DNA of 34,584 bases from Ahniella sp. (GTDB lineage: Bacteria > Pseudomonadota > Gammaproteobacteria > Xanthomonadales > Ahniellaceae): assembly GCA_016712105.1 (NCBI GenBank), contig JADJRU010000030.1, forward strand, positions 1-34,584. The letters run 5' to 3'. Below are positions 7,131 to 14,415 of this stretch, piece by piece. Below the pieces are notes generated by a model that worked only from the letters and a program-made list of their open reading frames with translations, ran no database searches and had not been told where the DNA came from. Each line of letters starts with the position of its first letter. The first letter of the stretch is position 1. Made by a program: the position numbers and the translations under genes.

Positions 7131-7658
7131 ATGCAGACGCCAGGCGGTAAGAGAATGTGCGGAGTAAGCGACGAAATCGATCGTGCCATTGAGTCACTTC
7201 AACTGAAGGGCTCTGTGAGGAAGGTTTCGCGCGTCGAGGCGGAGGAGATCAACCGAATGGTTCTGGTCCAGTTCGCTGGCGGCAAAGATCGGCGTCGGTG
7301 GTGGGAGTCATTCCTGCACTCGGAGTCCGTATCGTTCGACGATGACCTTGTCTTTCAGCGAATCCCTTCTTTGGTTCCCGATGCGGGTGAGCGTTGCTGG
7401 TTCATCGCAGAGAGCCCGGAGCGTGGGCCATACCCGGTTTATGAGGCCTCCCCGCAACAGGCTTCGGGCATCATCGGCGAGTGCTTTGGCTTTGAGTACT
7501 ACATCGTTCCCAAGGATCTATCGTGGTTGATCTGTGAGAATCACCATGCCAGCGTCATCGGATGTGGTGTGGCAGTTGAAGAGGCGATTCGGCGTCTTGC
7601 CGCGCAACCGTTCGCTGCAGGGTCGACGGTCCTGACCGGGCCTGATCTCAAACGTTGA
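7131..7658 (+). CDS. Cassette gene 8: DUF6756-like soluble protein
   Basis: 175 aa, or 167 aa if ATG 7155 is used, which has AAGAGA just upstream. Features are RWWESF (~53-58), ERCWFIAESPERGPYPVYEA (~86-105) and GFEYYIVPKDLSWLICENHH (~119-138). This pattern resembles DUF6756/SMI1-like small proteins found beside toxin and immunity genes; the family call is from memory and tentative. The TGA stop is supplied by the first bases of repeat R5 (CGT TGA GG), so the original 3' end and attC have been lost. Confidence 0.65.
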   Translation: MQTPGGKRMCGVSDEIDRAIESLQLKGSVRKVSRVEAEEINRMVLVQFAGGKDRRRWWESFLHSESVSFDDDLVFQRIPSLVPDAGERCWFIAESPERGPYPVYEASPQQASGIIGECFGFEYYIVPKDLSWLICENHHASVIGCGVAVEEAIRRLAAQPFAAGSTVLTGPDLKR

Positions 7659-7893
7659 GGCTGCAGGAAGACCCCTTTTTGTAACCGGCAAACGGTCGAA
7701 TGGCCGCCCGGAAATGTCTCCGCGATATGGCGCACCGGATGCGCCAACGAACCAGGCGCCAGCTGATTTTCCAGCACCACTGGCAACAACCGCAGGCTCA
7801 GGTCGACAACCTTGTAACGTGCGACCGCCGACTGCCTTGCACTCACTCACGGAAGGAAGCAACATCGATGCCTGTTTTTCTGCAGCTTCGTCA
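7654..7893 (+). repeat. Intercassette repeat R5 (long variant, ~240 bp)
   Basis: Starts GTTGAGGCTGCAGGAAGA. It shares CCCGGAAATGTCTCCGCGAT with R2 and ends TTTTTCTGCAGCTTCGTCAGG around 7875-7895. GAGGCTGCAGGA and TTCTGCAGCTTC form a 12-bp inverted pair with two mismatches. The interior is about 75 bp longer than in R1. The next gene's ATG is 11-13 bp after its end. Confidence 0.7.
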
Positions 7894-7905
7894 GGCGCCG
7901 AAGTC

Positions 7906-8436
7906 ATGAGCCATCGCATCCTGATCGTTGGAAATTCAGGCTCCGGCAAGAGCACATTGGCTACAAGGATTGCTGGGGATCTTGCCTGCCCGCACCTCGA
8001 TCTCGATTCCATCGTTTGGGAGCCGGGGCTGGTCGCAGTTCAACGTCCCTTCGAGGTGACGTGTGGCCTGTTGGCTTCATTTGCCGAAGGCGAACGCGTC
8101 TGGGTTGTGGAAGGCTGCTACGGAGAGCTGATTGAGCGGGCACTGCCATTCTGCACCGAGCTGCTATTCCTGAATCCCGGGCTCGAAACGTGCCTTCGCA
8201 ACAATCAAGCTCGGCCCTGGGAGCCGCACAAGTACGAGTCTCCCGAGGCGCAGGACGCGATGCTCGCCAATCTCCAACAGTGGGTTGCGGGCTACTACGA
8301 GAGGGCTGATGCGTGGTCTTATGTGGCACACCGAAAGCTCTTCGAGAACTTCAATGGTCTCAAGCGCGAATTCCAGGCGTCGGCGGCTAACGGTGCGTTC
8401 ATGCGTACCACCGGGAGGGAGTCTGATGTTTCCTGA
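7906..8436 (+). CDS. Cassette gene 9: P-loop kinase (adenylate/shikimate kinase-like)
   Basis: 176 aa. Walker A GNSGSGKST at residues 9-17 in MSHRILIVGNSGSGKST, followed by LDLDSIVWEPG typical of AAA_17/adenylate-kinase-related small-molecule kinases (substrate unknown). VWVVEGCYGE matches the second strand of that fold and RNNQARPWEPHKY lies in the lid region. ATG 7906 was chosen because the motif begins at once after it. The last ~17 residues (from AANGAF) are encoded inside attC 8385-8475, so the natural C-terminus may have been lost by a frameshift. Confidence 0.8.
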   Translation: MSHRILIVGNSGSGKSTLATRIAGDLACPHLDLDSIVWEPGLVAVQRPFEVTCGLLASFAEGERVWVVEGCYGELIERALPFCTELLFLNPGLETCLRNNQARPWEPHKYESPEAQDAMLANLQQWVAGYYERADAWSYVAHRKLFENFNGLKREFQASAANGAFMRTTGRESDVS

Positions 8437-8475
8437 TGTTTTGTCGGCCTGCGGGCGCCTAACACGGCGTTGAAG
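8385..8475 (+). other. attC site 9 (overlaps the kinase gene)
   Basis: R'' GGCTAAC at 8385-8391, a loop (CTGATGTTTCCTGATG) nearly the same as in attC 1 (TTGATGTTTCCTGG), TTGTCGGCC shared with attC 1, and R' GTTGAAG at 8469-8475. Arm pairing is weaker than in attC 1 and 4. The kinase reading frame runs through more than half of it. Confidence 0.6.
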
Positions 8476-8632
8476 CTGTAGAAGAGGACTTTGGTAATCG
8501 AATGTGATCGGGAGCACTGAAAAGTGACCGCACCAGAAGAGCTACAGTCAACGATCTACCCCTCGCTAGTGGTCAATGCACGCCCGGAAATGTCCGAGCG
8601 ATTGCTGTTTCCAGTTTTCCCACAGCCTCGTT
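8469..8632 (+). repeat. Intercassette repeat R6 (164 bp)
   Basis: Same length as R1. Starts GTTGAAGCTGTAGAAGA, has the core GATCGGGAGCACTGAAAAG and GACCGCACCAGAAGAGCTAC, and a CCCGGAAATGTCCGAG block. It ends TTCCCACAGCCTCGTT at 8632. The bases after it, GTTGGGC, are a perfect GTTRRRY box, and the next ATG is 9 bp beyond the final GTT. Confidence 0.85.
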
Positions 8633-8641
8633 GGGCCGCGC

Positions 8642-9109
8642 ATGAGCTTTCTTAGCCCGTTCATCAAACTGATTCTTCTCGCGGTGGCCACAATGCATGT
8701 GGCTGCGTGGTATCTGGCACCCGGAAGTCTGACATTGCCTGGCACGCTCAAGATCGAGGGAACCATCACGAGGGAAATCGGTAAAAGGGCCGAATACCTT
8801 CGCATTGATACCGGCTCGCAGGTCTATCGGTCGCGCTGCACGCGTGCGGAGGCTTTATGCGCCTTGGCTTCCGAGGCGCCGGGTACCAGTATCCATGCGC
8901 ATGTTCTGACAAGCTCCTTCCTACGCGACGATTGGATCGCTCAGGCAGACGCCGGCGGAACTCCTGTGCTCACATTCGAACAGCAGCGACTTCTATTCAT
9001 ACCCTACCAGCGGCAACTGGTCTGGAACGCTGCAGTTTCTGCACTCGTCGCAGTTGCTGCATTTTTTCTGCTGCGAAAAAGAGGTCGAAGGCGCAGTAGT
9101 TCAGCCTGA
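8642..9109 (+). CDS. Cassette gene 10: bitopic membrane protein
   Basis: 155 aa. N-terminal hydrophobic segment (residues ~5-25, FIKLILLAVATMHVAAWYLA) and C-terminal segment (~126-146, AVSALVAVAAFFLLRK) enclose a ~100-residue soluble domain with two cysteines (CTRAEALC). A basic tail RKRGRRR suggests the C-terminus is cytoplasmic. Start ATG 8642 follows repeat R6 directly. Unknown family. Confidence 0.65.
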   Translation: MSFLSPFIKLILLAVATMHVAAWYLAPGSLTLPGTLKIEGTITREIGKRAEYLRIDTGSQVYRSRCTRAEALCALASEAPGTSIHAHVLTSSFLRDDWIAQADAGGTPVLTFEQQRLLFIPYQRQLVWNAAVSALVAVAAFFLLRKRGRRRSSSA

Positions 9110-9165
9110 CCCATCGCTCGACCGGGGAGCCAACGGCGGGTACCCGGTTTACTCCATCGTTGGGT
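9106..9165 (+). other. Candidate degenerate attC before R7
   Basis: TGACCCATCG just after the stop and CATCGTTGGGTC at 9156-9167 are roughly complementary outer boxes. The inner arms pair poorly. The position at a cassette end is the main support. Confidence 0.3.
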
Positions 9166-9323
9166 CTGTGGAAGATGTCCTCGAATTCCGAACTTGATTC
9201 GGGGTGCTGAAGAGTGATCGAACCAGAAGGACTGAGTTCCGGAATCGCTTCTGCGGGAGAGGCAAGAGCACGCCGGAAACTTCCGGGCATTCGCAGTGTC
9301 TACCTTTCCTGAAGTCTCCTCTG
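9159..9323 (+). repeat. Intercassette repeat R7 (diverged)
   Basis: Starts GTTGGGTCTGTGGAAGA, keeps TTGATTCGGGGTGCTGAAG and AACCAGAAG, and has a perfect GCCGGAAACTTCCGGG block at 9271-9286. The right end TTTCCTGAAGTCTCCTCTGGA (from 9304) is a worn version of TTTCTACAGCCTCGTT. Confidence 0.65.
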
Positions 9324-9406
9324 GAAGCATCCGTTGCCCGAGTGACCGTTGCATATCATCGATCTGGCCGACTCGAGCCGCGACGGCCGTTGTGGAGAAC
9401 ATCTTG

Positions 9407-10603
9407 GTGAATCGCTGTTGCGCAAAACTTGCCGAGAGTCGTTCCCACCGCTGCATCGGGCGGATTTTTCGCTCTGCATTCGCTCTCGCGCTCCTCGCCG
9501 CGCTGTCCTCCGGCGTCACCGCACAGGACAAGAGCCTGTCCGCCAAATCCGAACAGAACGCCAGCGCCAAGGATCAGACACAGACTGTCGCCAAGGGCGA
9601 GGTCGTTTCCGAACTTGACTCGGCGATCTGGCGTGTCCACCACGCCAGGAATGGTGACTACTGGTTCGGAAGCCAGGACCGGGGCGTGTACCGCTACGAT
9701 GGGAAGACGCTCGTCAACTTCACGACGATAGACGGCTTGAACTACGATCCCAGTGGAAACATTCGGGAAGACAAATCGGGCAACATCTACTTCCCGACAA
9801 CAGGCGTGTCCGACGCCGACGGCCGCAAGTTCAAGCAAGGTGTCACTCGGTTCGACGGGAAAGCGTTTAGCCCATTGGCCGTCCCGGATAAGGCAGCCCC
9901 GGCCGACGCCTGGAAACTGGAACCCGACGACCTGTGGTTCCGGGGTGCTCAGGATACCGGCACGGTGTTGCGGTATGACGGGAAAAGCCTGCACCTCCTG
10001 ATACTGCCTCAGACCAAGGAAGGTGACGCCCTTGTTGCAGCGTTCCCTCGCTCCAGATTTCCGAACATCAACTTCAGCCCTTACGACACGTACATCAACT
10101 TCAAAGACAGCAAGGGCCATATGTGGTTCGGCACCGGCGGCGTCGGTGTCACTCGCTACGACGGGAAGGTGTTCTCCTGGCTACCCGAAAGTGAATTACG
10201 GAACGGGTCATTTGGCTCGCGGTCGATCGTCGAGGACAAGGACGGCAGATTCTGGTTCAGCAACTCGTTGCACCGATATGCAGTCAATCCGAGCGACAAG
10301 GCCGGGCCGAGCTTCAGGCAAGAGGATGGGATACGCGACGCCACGGATCAGACCAAGCCGCAGATCGAAGGCATCATGTCCAGCGTGGTAGGTCACGACG
10401 GCGCGCTCTGGATGGCGACCTATGACGGTGGGGTCTGGCGGTATGACGGGAAGGACGTCACCCGCTACCCGGTCAAGGACGGCGACAAGAACATCACCCT
10501 GTACACCATCAGCAAGGACAATCAGGGCGTCTTGTGGCTCGGGACACACACTGCCGGTGCGTACAGATTCAGCGGCCAGTCATTCGAGAGGTTCAAGCCT
10601 TGA
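9407..10603 (+). CDS. Cassette gene 11: exported beta-propeller (Reg_prop-type repeats)
   Basis: 398 aa from GTG 9407, chosen for GGAG at 9394-9397; GTG 9392 is an alternative. A signal peptide (FALALLAALSSGVTAQ) precedes a low-complexity linker. Propeller blades then recur with the pattern YWFGS..GVYRYDGKT, LWFRGA...VLRYDGKS, MWFGTGGVGVTRYDGK, LWMATYDGGVWRYDGK and LWLGTHTAGAYRFSG. This is the two-component-regulator propeller repeat, often a periplasmic sensor or binding module, but no kinase or membrane domain is attached. At 1.2 kb it is the largest gene in the array. Confidence 0.8.
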   Translation: MNRCCAKLAESRSHRCIGRIFRSAFALALLAALSSGVTAQDKSLSAKSEQNASAKDQTQTVAKGEVVSELDSAIWRVHHARNGDYWFGSQDRGVYRYDGKTLVNFTTIDGLNYDPSGNIREDKSGNIYFPTTGVSDADGRKFKQGVTRFDGKAFSPLAVPDKAAPADAWKLEPDDLWFRGAQDTGTVLRYDGKSLHLLILPQTKEGDALVAAFPRSRFPNINFSPYDTYINFKDSKGHMWFGTGGVGVTRYDGKVFSWLPESELRNGSFGSRSIVEDKDGRFWFSNSLHRYAVNPSDKAGPSFRQEDGIRDATDQTKPQIEGIMSSVVGHDGALWMATYDGGVWRYDGKDVTRYPVKDGDKNITLYTISKDNQGVLWLGTHTAGAYRFSGQSFERFKP

Positions 10604-10660
10604 CGGCGTACTTTCCGGGATTCATCGCGCTCCGACCAGTCTCGGCTGCTGAGAGGAGTC

Positions 10661-10822
10661 GTTGACGCTGTGGACAAAGTACTTGAATACCGAATTGGAT
10701 CGGGCGTGCTGAAAGTGACCGCATCAGAGAAGCTGCGTTGGGCGATCGATACTTCGGTCGGGACAAGAACATCTCCGGAAACATCCGGGCATGCGATGTG
10801 TCGAGTTTCCAGCAGGTTCGTT
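10661..10822 (+). repeat. Intercassette repeat R8 (162 bp)
   Basis: Starts GTTGACGCTGTGGACAAAG, has TTGAATACCGAATTGGATCGG, GTGCTGAAAGTGACCGC and the palindrome CCGGAAACATCCGG. It ends TTTCCAGCAGGTTCGTT at 10822, then GGGCC and the ATG of the next gene. Last copy of the family in the window. Confidence 0.8.
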
Positions 10823-10827
10823 GGGCC

Positions 10828-11323
10828 ATGAGGATCGCAGCCGCACTAGCCATCGCTCTGGTGGGCCTCGCCGGAGCGGCCCGGTCGGATTGCCTCGTGC
10901 CGCTTCAGGGTGAGGTCCAGGCGTCCTTTAAGGTTCAGTCCTGCCGCGTCGCCAGGTCCCCTAACGGGGACCAGCGCAGACTTGCTCGCATCCGGGTCTA
11001 TAACCTGTCCATAAACATCATCCCCAATCCCGACGATGCACCTGGAGGTTGTCTCAAGTTATGGGGCGTTCGTTGCACACACCAGCTCCGCGCGAATGGT
11101 GTTTGTGGAGGCTGAGTCGGAAGATGCCTGCGCGTCGTTCTCCAAAGGGCTCGAAGTGGTCGCTTCCAGTTCCAAGTCATGTGCTGCGACACGATCCCCG
11201 AAAAGGGCTGTGTGCGTTGCCCGGTCCGACTGTGAGACCGAAATGAAGTTAGGTGTCGTGATGGATCACCCGAGCCTTTTGAACGGCGATCAACTTCCGC
11301 GCATAGTTGCCGATTGTCTCTGA
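10828..11323 (+). pseudogene. Cassette gene 12: exported small protein, probably frameshifted
   Basis: From ATG 10828 the frame gives a signal peptide (MRIAAALAIALVGLAGAARS) and a mature part with several cysteines, stopping at 11115. A second open frame (11036-11323) overlaps it and reads HLEVVSSYGAFVAHTSSARM and CASFSKGLEVV, which looks more protein-like than the tail of the first frame. A single-base shift near 11030-11050 joining the two would give a protein of about 165 aa. No family recognised. No attC or repeat follows, so the cassette array ends here. Confidence 0.5.
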
Positions 11324-11865
11324 TTTGATTCAACCGGCCCGGTTGCCAGGGCAGAGCGGTTGAACGACGGGACGGAACCAGATTGATTCGATTGGCGAGC
11401 TGACATTGGTCCTGGATGGGCCGTGGCCATCTCACGCCAATGGCTGGCGAGAATCACCAAAGCCTTCGTGACCGTGATCCTTTGATGCGGCGGTCGATTG
11501 CTCCAGCGTGGCAGCAGCATTTGATCTGACTGAATCTCCATCGGAATGCAGGGGTGTATTTTCTGCTTGTGGCAGCGTCGGATCGGTCCATGCTTGTGTT
11601 CAGCGTGATGGGAAAGGCAGTAGTGGTTGTGATTGCTGTGGTTTCCGCCAAATCCTGTCGACGAAGCTCGGTGGCGAGGACAAAGACACGTGGCGTGAGA
11701 TGTGGCGTTCGTCGCTCATGGGAAAAAAGGAGGAACAGCATGATCGTGACCCTTCATAAGTGGGCCCAGCATCTGGACGGTGATATCGGTTTACCATTCG
11801 CTTCGGCGGAAGCGGTCACTCGATATGCCTGAATCCATGAAATGCACCAATACAAAGAGAGACGA
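11324..11865. other. Gene-poor stretch (542 bp)
   Basis: Short open frames occur on both strands (for example 11554-11832 plus and 11454-11741 minus), but none has a convincing start, composition or recognisable domain. No attC, intercassette repeat or tRNA is seen. It separates the cassette array from the cupin gene and probably holds the cupin promoter. Confidence 0.5.
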
Positions 11866-12588
11866 ATGAACCTGACCCAGATGACCCGGAATTTGGCTTC
11901 TCTAGGATTCTTCCTGCTCTTGGCAATTCCTTCTTCTACCTTCGCTGAAGAGGAGCCCAGTGACCCGATCGTTCCGGTCGAACACGCCTCGTTCCATCAA
12001 ATGGTCTTCGCTGATGAAGATCTTGCGATCCTGAATAACCTCTACCCGCCGAAAGGCGACTCGGGGTTTCACACGCATTACCGGGATCTGTTCGCTGTCG
12101 TCATCCAACCTTCCGAATCCAGCGGCCAGGGTTTGGGCAAACCGTTGACAGCGGCGCCCATGTACTCAGTGGGTGCGACCGCCTACAGCGCTGTCGGTCC
12201 TGAGCCCCGCACGCATCGGATCGTCAATGGTGACCAAGGCGAGTACCAGATCATCGTGATCGAGTTGAGACGTTCGAAGCCTTCGGGTTCTGCGATTTCC
12301 TCGCGTGAGGCCGCGCCGCAATACGTGCAGATCTTCGACAATGACCGGATCCGAGCCTGGCGGCTGATTCTGGCTCCGGGCGAATCCGTTCCTTCGATCA
12401 CGCAAGGAAACAAGGGTGTGCGTGTTGTCGTTCGGGGTGGCTTGCTCACGACGATCACCGCGGATTTGCCAGACCAGCAACTCGTCATGCGGCCGGGAGA
12501 GTTTGCGGTCCAGGCTGACGGAGCGGCACGCGCACTCAAGAACAGCGGATCGGAGACCATCGAGCTGGTTGAAGTAGAGCTCAAGTAG
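11866..12588 (+). CDS. Exported cupin-fold protein
   Basis: 240 aa with signal peptide LGFFLLLAIPSSTFA cut near residue 28. Two weakly similar halves, each with a cupin-like pattern: GDSGFHTHYRDLFAVVI (first) and LAPGESVPSITQGNKGVRVVVRGG with MRPGEFAVQ (second), suggest a bicupin. The histidines HTH of the first half could bind a metal; the second half lacks them. ATG 11866 was chosen over 11842 because AGAGAGACGA precedes it and the signal peptide fits. Function unknown; periplasmic. Confidence 0.7.
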   Translation: MNLTQMTRNLASLGFFLLLAIPSSTFAEEEPSDPIVPVEHASFHQMVFADEDLAILNNLYPPKGDSGFHTHYRDLFAVVIQPSESSGQGLGKPLTAAPMYSVGATAYSAVGPEPRTHRIVNGDQGEYQIIVIELRRSKPSGSAISSREAAPQYVQIFDNDRIRAWRLILAPGESVPSITQGNKGVRVVVRGGLLTTITADLPDQQLVMRPGEFAVQADGAARALKNSGSETIELVEVELK

Positions 12589-12884
12589 AGATCGGGGCGG
12601 AACTGCTCAACGGGTCTGACGGGTCATCGGTTCCCGTTCTCGGTTCAGATCACCGCTTGCAGAATCTGTTTGCCGATCCAGACGATCGCGACAATTTGCT
12701 GGTGAACGGATCGCTCGGAGGAGCGTCGGTCGTTTGAACATGCTGTGATCAATCCTGTGTTTTGCGACGCCGTTACCGCTTACTATCCCGTCTTGTTCGT
12801 CAGGGCTCGTCCAGAATGTTGAGCGACCTGACCACTGGCTCGGGCGCCACTCTTGTCGATCCCGGGACCCTGGAGACACCGGCC

Positions 12885-13718
12885 ATGATCCGATTCTGCT
12901 TGCCCACGCTGCTCCTCGTTGTGTCATCAATCGCCAGTGCCATCACCATCCAGCATGACGTGGATGACTCGGTGTATCGTGTTCCTGCGTCTGATTTTCC
13001 GTTTCTCGTCGACATGCCCGGCGAAGGACACGGCGTTTTGATCGCGCCCCAGTGGGTGGTCACGGCCGCCCACGTGCTCCCTCGACACGCTGACAGTTTT
13101 CAGGTGGTGATCGACGGAACACCCAGGGATGTTGAACACGTCATCACGCATCCTGGGTACAAGACGGTACCTCAGGAACTCATCGATCAGGCAATGTCCA
13201 GTGGCGAGGCCATGCTGATCGTGGCGTTTCTGTCTCAGTCTGACGATATCGCGCTGGTCAAGCTCACAGAGCCCGTGAACGACGTGGCGCCTGTCACGAT
13301 TTACGAACGCAGCGACGAGCCGGGCCAGATCATCCAGATCGTCGGAAAGGGCGCTACCGGCACGGGTGCGACCGGGCATGACCCTGGAGGTCCCAATCGG
13401 ACGGAACTTCGCCGCGCGTTCAACAGGGCCACCAGTGCTTATGAGCGATGGCTTTGTTATGTGTTCGATGAGCCGCCAGCGGCCCTGCCCCTGGAGGGCA
13501 TCCTTGGGAACGGGGACAGCGGCGGCCCTGCGCTGATCGAGCAAGATGAACAATGGCTATTGGCTGGACTGGCCTCATGGAAAGTGGTCCAAGGGCATGT
13601 TCTGACCACCCGACCCGGGCGCTATGGTCAGGTGAGTTGTAATGTCCGTTTGAGTTTTTACCTCGATTGGATCGAGACGGTGATGTCTGGTCCGCCTCCG
13701 GCGGGGAATGGCCATTAA
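12885..13718 (+). CDS. Secreted trypsin-like serine protease (S1 family)
   Basis: 277 aa. Signal peptide IRFCLPTLLLVVSSIASA, then the catalytic triad in order: His in WVVTAAHVL, Asp in SDDIALVKL and Ser in GNGDSGGPAL. These are the standard S1 motifs. The mature chain starts near AITIQHDV, with no long pro-peptide. Start ATG 12885 has TGGAGA 9-14 bases upstream. The open frame extends upstream to 12762 but that part lacks protein-like features. A small membrane-protein gene overlaps its 3' end. Confidence 0.85.
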   Translation: MIRFCLPTLLLVVSSIASAITIQHDVDDSVYRVPASDFPFLVDMPGEGHGVLIAPQWVVTAAHVLPRHADSFQVVIDGTPRDVEHVITHPGYKTVPQELIDQAMSSGEAMLIVAFLSQSDDIALVKLTEPVNDVAPVTIYERSDEPGQIIQIVGKGATGTGATGHDPGGPNRTELRRAFNRATSAYERWLCYVFDEPPAALPLEGILGNGDSGGPALIEQDEQWLLAGLASWKVVQGHVLTTRPGRYGQVSCNVRLSFYLDWIETVMSGPPPAGNGH

Positions 13719-13974
13719 GCCCGTCCTTGCGCGCGAGCCATTCCCAATGTTGCGATTGATCGTTCTCAGGATCATGGCGGCACTCTTCATCGGTTTCGGA
13801 CTGATTGGCGCGGTCATTGCCATCGATGCAGCAATGAATCCACAGCAGGTACAACAGGCGAACGACAACGATCCGTTCGGAACACCTCCTTCTCTAGGGT
13901 GGTCCCTTGCAGTCGCTTGCGCCTGTGGATTGCTGGCAGCGTCGGGCATGGCTCTTTGGCGGCGCAAGAGGTAA
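13708..13974 (+). CDS. Small two-helix membrane protein
   Basis: 88 aa, or 75 aa from ATG 13747. Two hydrophobic helices (LIVLRIMAALFIGFGLIGAV and LAVACACGLLAASGMAL) flank a polar loop rich in Gln/Asn/Asp, and the basic C-terminus WRRKR suggests a cytoplasmic end. It overlaps the protease stop by 11 bp and ends 3 bp before the phosphatase gene, so the three may be co-transcribed. Unknown family. Confidence 0.6.
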   Translation: MAIKPVLAREPFPMLRLIVLRIMAALFIGFGLIGAVIAIDAAMNPQQVQQANDNDPFGTPPSLGWSLAVACACGLLAASGMALWRRKR

Positions 13975-13977
13975 GCG

Positions 13978-14349
13978 ATGTCGCTCAACGTACTGTTCAT
14001 CTGCACCCAGAACCGTCTGCGCAGCCCGACAGCCGAACACGTATTCGCTGACTGGCCAGGCGTTGAGACGCAGTCCGCTGGCCTCGGTCATGAGGCCACA
14101 AGCCCGGTCTCACCGGAATTGCTGGCTTGGTCCGATCTGATCTTCGTGATGGAGAAATCCCATCGCGGCAAGCTCTCAAAGAAGTTCAAGCGCTACCTGG
14201 GCGGCAAACGGGTGATCTGCCTCGACATCAGAGACGACTATGCCTACATGGATCCTCTGCTTGTGGCCTTGCTCAAGCAACGTGTCCCGAAATTCCTGCC
14301 TTCGGGCCCGCGCAGTAGCGAACCCATGAATGATCAGACAGGCCGATAA
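13978..14349 (+). CDS. Low-molecular-weight protein tyrosine phosphatase-like protein
   Basis: 123 aa. The N-terminal strand and P-loop LNVLFICTQNRLRSPTAE contain the C-x5-R-S signature (Cys9, Arg15, Ser16) that binds and dephosphorylates phosphotyrosine. FVMEKSHRGKL resembles the helix after the core. The distal general-acid DP motif of classical LMW-PTPs may be YMDP (~89-92). It is shorter than Wzb-type enzymes and belongs to the compact CxxNRxRS subgroup. Cytoplasmic; substrate unknown. Confidence 0.8.
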   Translation: MSLNVLFICTQNRLRSPTAEHVFADWPGVETQSAGLGHEATSPVSPELLAWSDLIFVMEKSHRGKLSKKFKRYLGGKRVICLDIRDDYAYMDPLLVALLKQRVPKFLPSGPRSSEPMNDQTGR

Positions 14350-14415
14350 CGCTATGTATGGCTCGTCCGGAACCCTTTTCTGCAGCAGCACCTTGAAGCG
14401 CTGCAGGGCATTAGC

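Noticed and set aside
9356..10120. A 254-codon minus-strand frame opposite the propeller gene
   Set aside because: The plus strand has clear propeller repeats and a signal peptide; the antisense product has no features.
2882..10822. The eight repeats as a CRISPR array
   Set aside because: Units are long, diverged and separated by whole genes, not by short uniform spacers, and no cas gene is present.
11454..11741. A minus-strand frame of 95 codons in the gene-poor stretch
   Set aside because: Low-complexity Thr/Arg-rich product, no start signal and overlapping open frames on the plus strand; nothing to support coding.
12756..12786. A sigma-70 promoter before the serine protease (TACTAT at 12781)
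   Set aside because: No -35 hexamer at suitable spacing; the hexamer alone is too weak to list.
14361..14400. A CTGCAGC...GCTGCAG inverted repeat before the EamA gene that resembles the right end of the repeats
   Set aside because: Only about ten bases match the repeat terminus, no core sequence or GTT box is present, and no attC is nearby.
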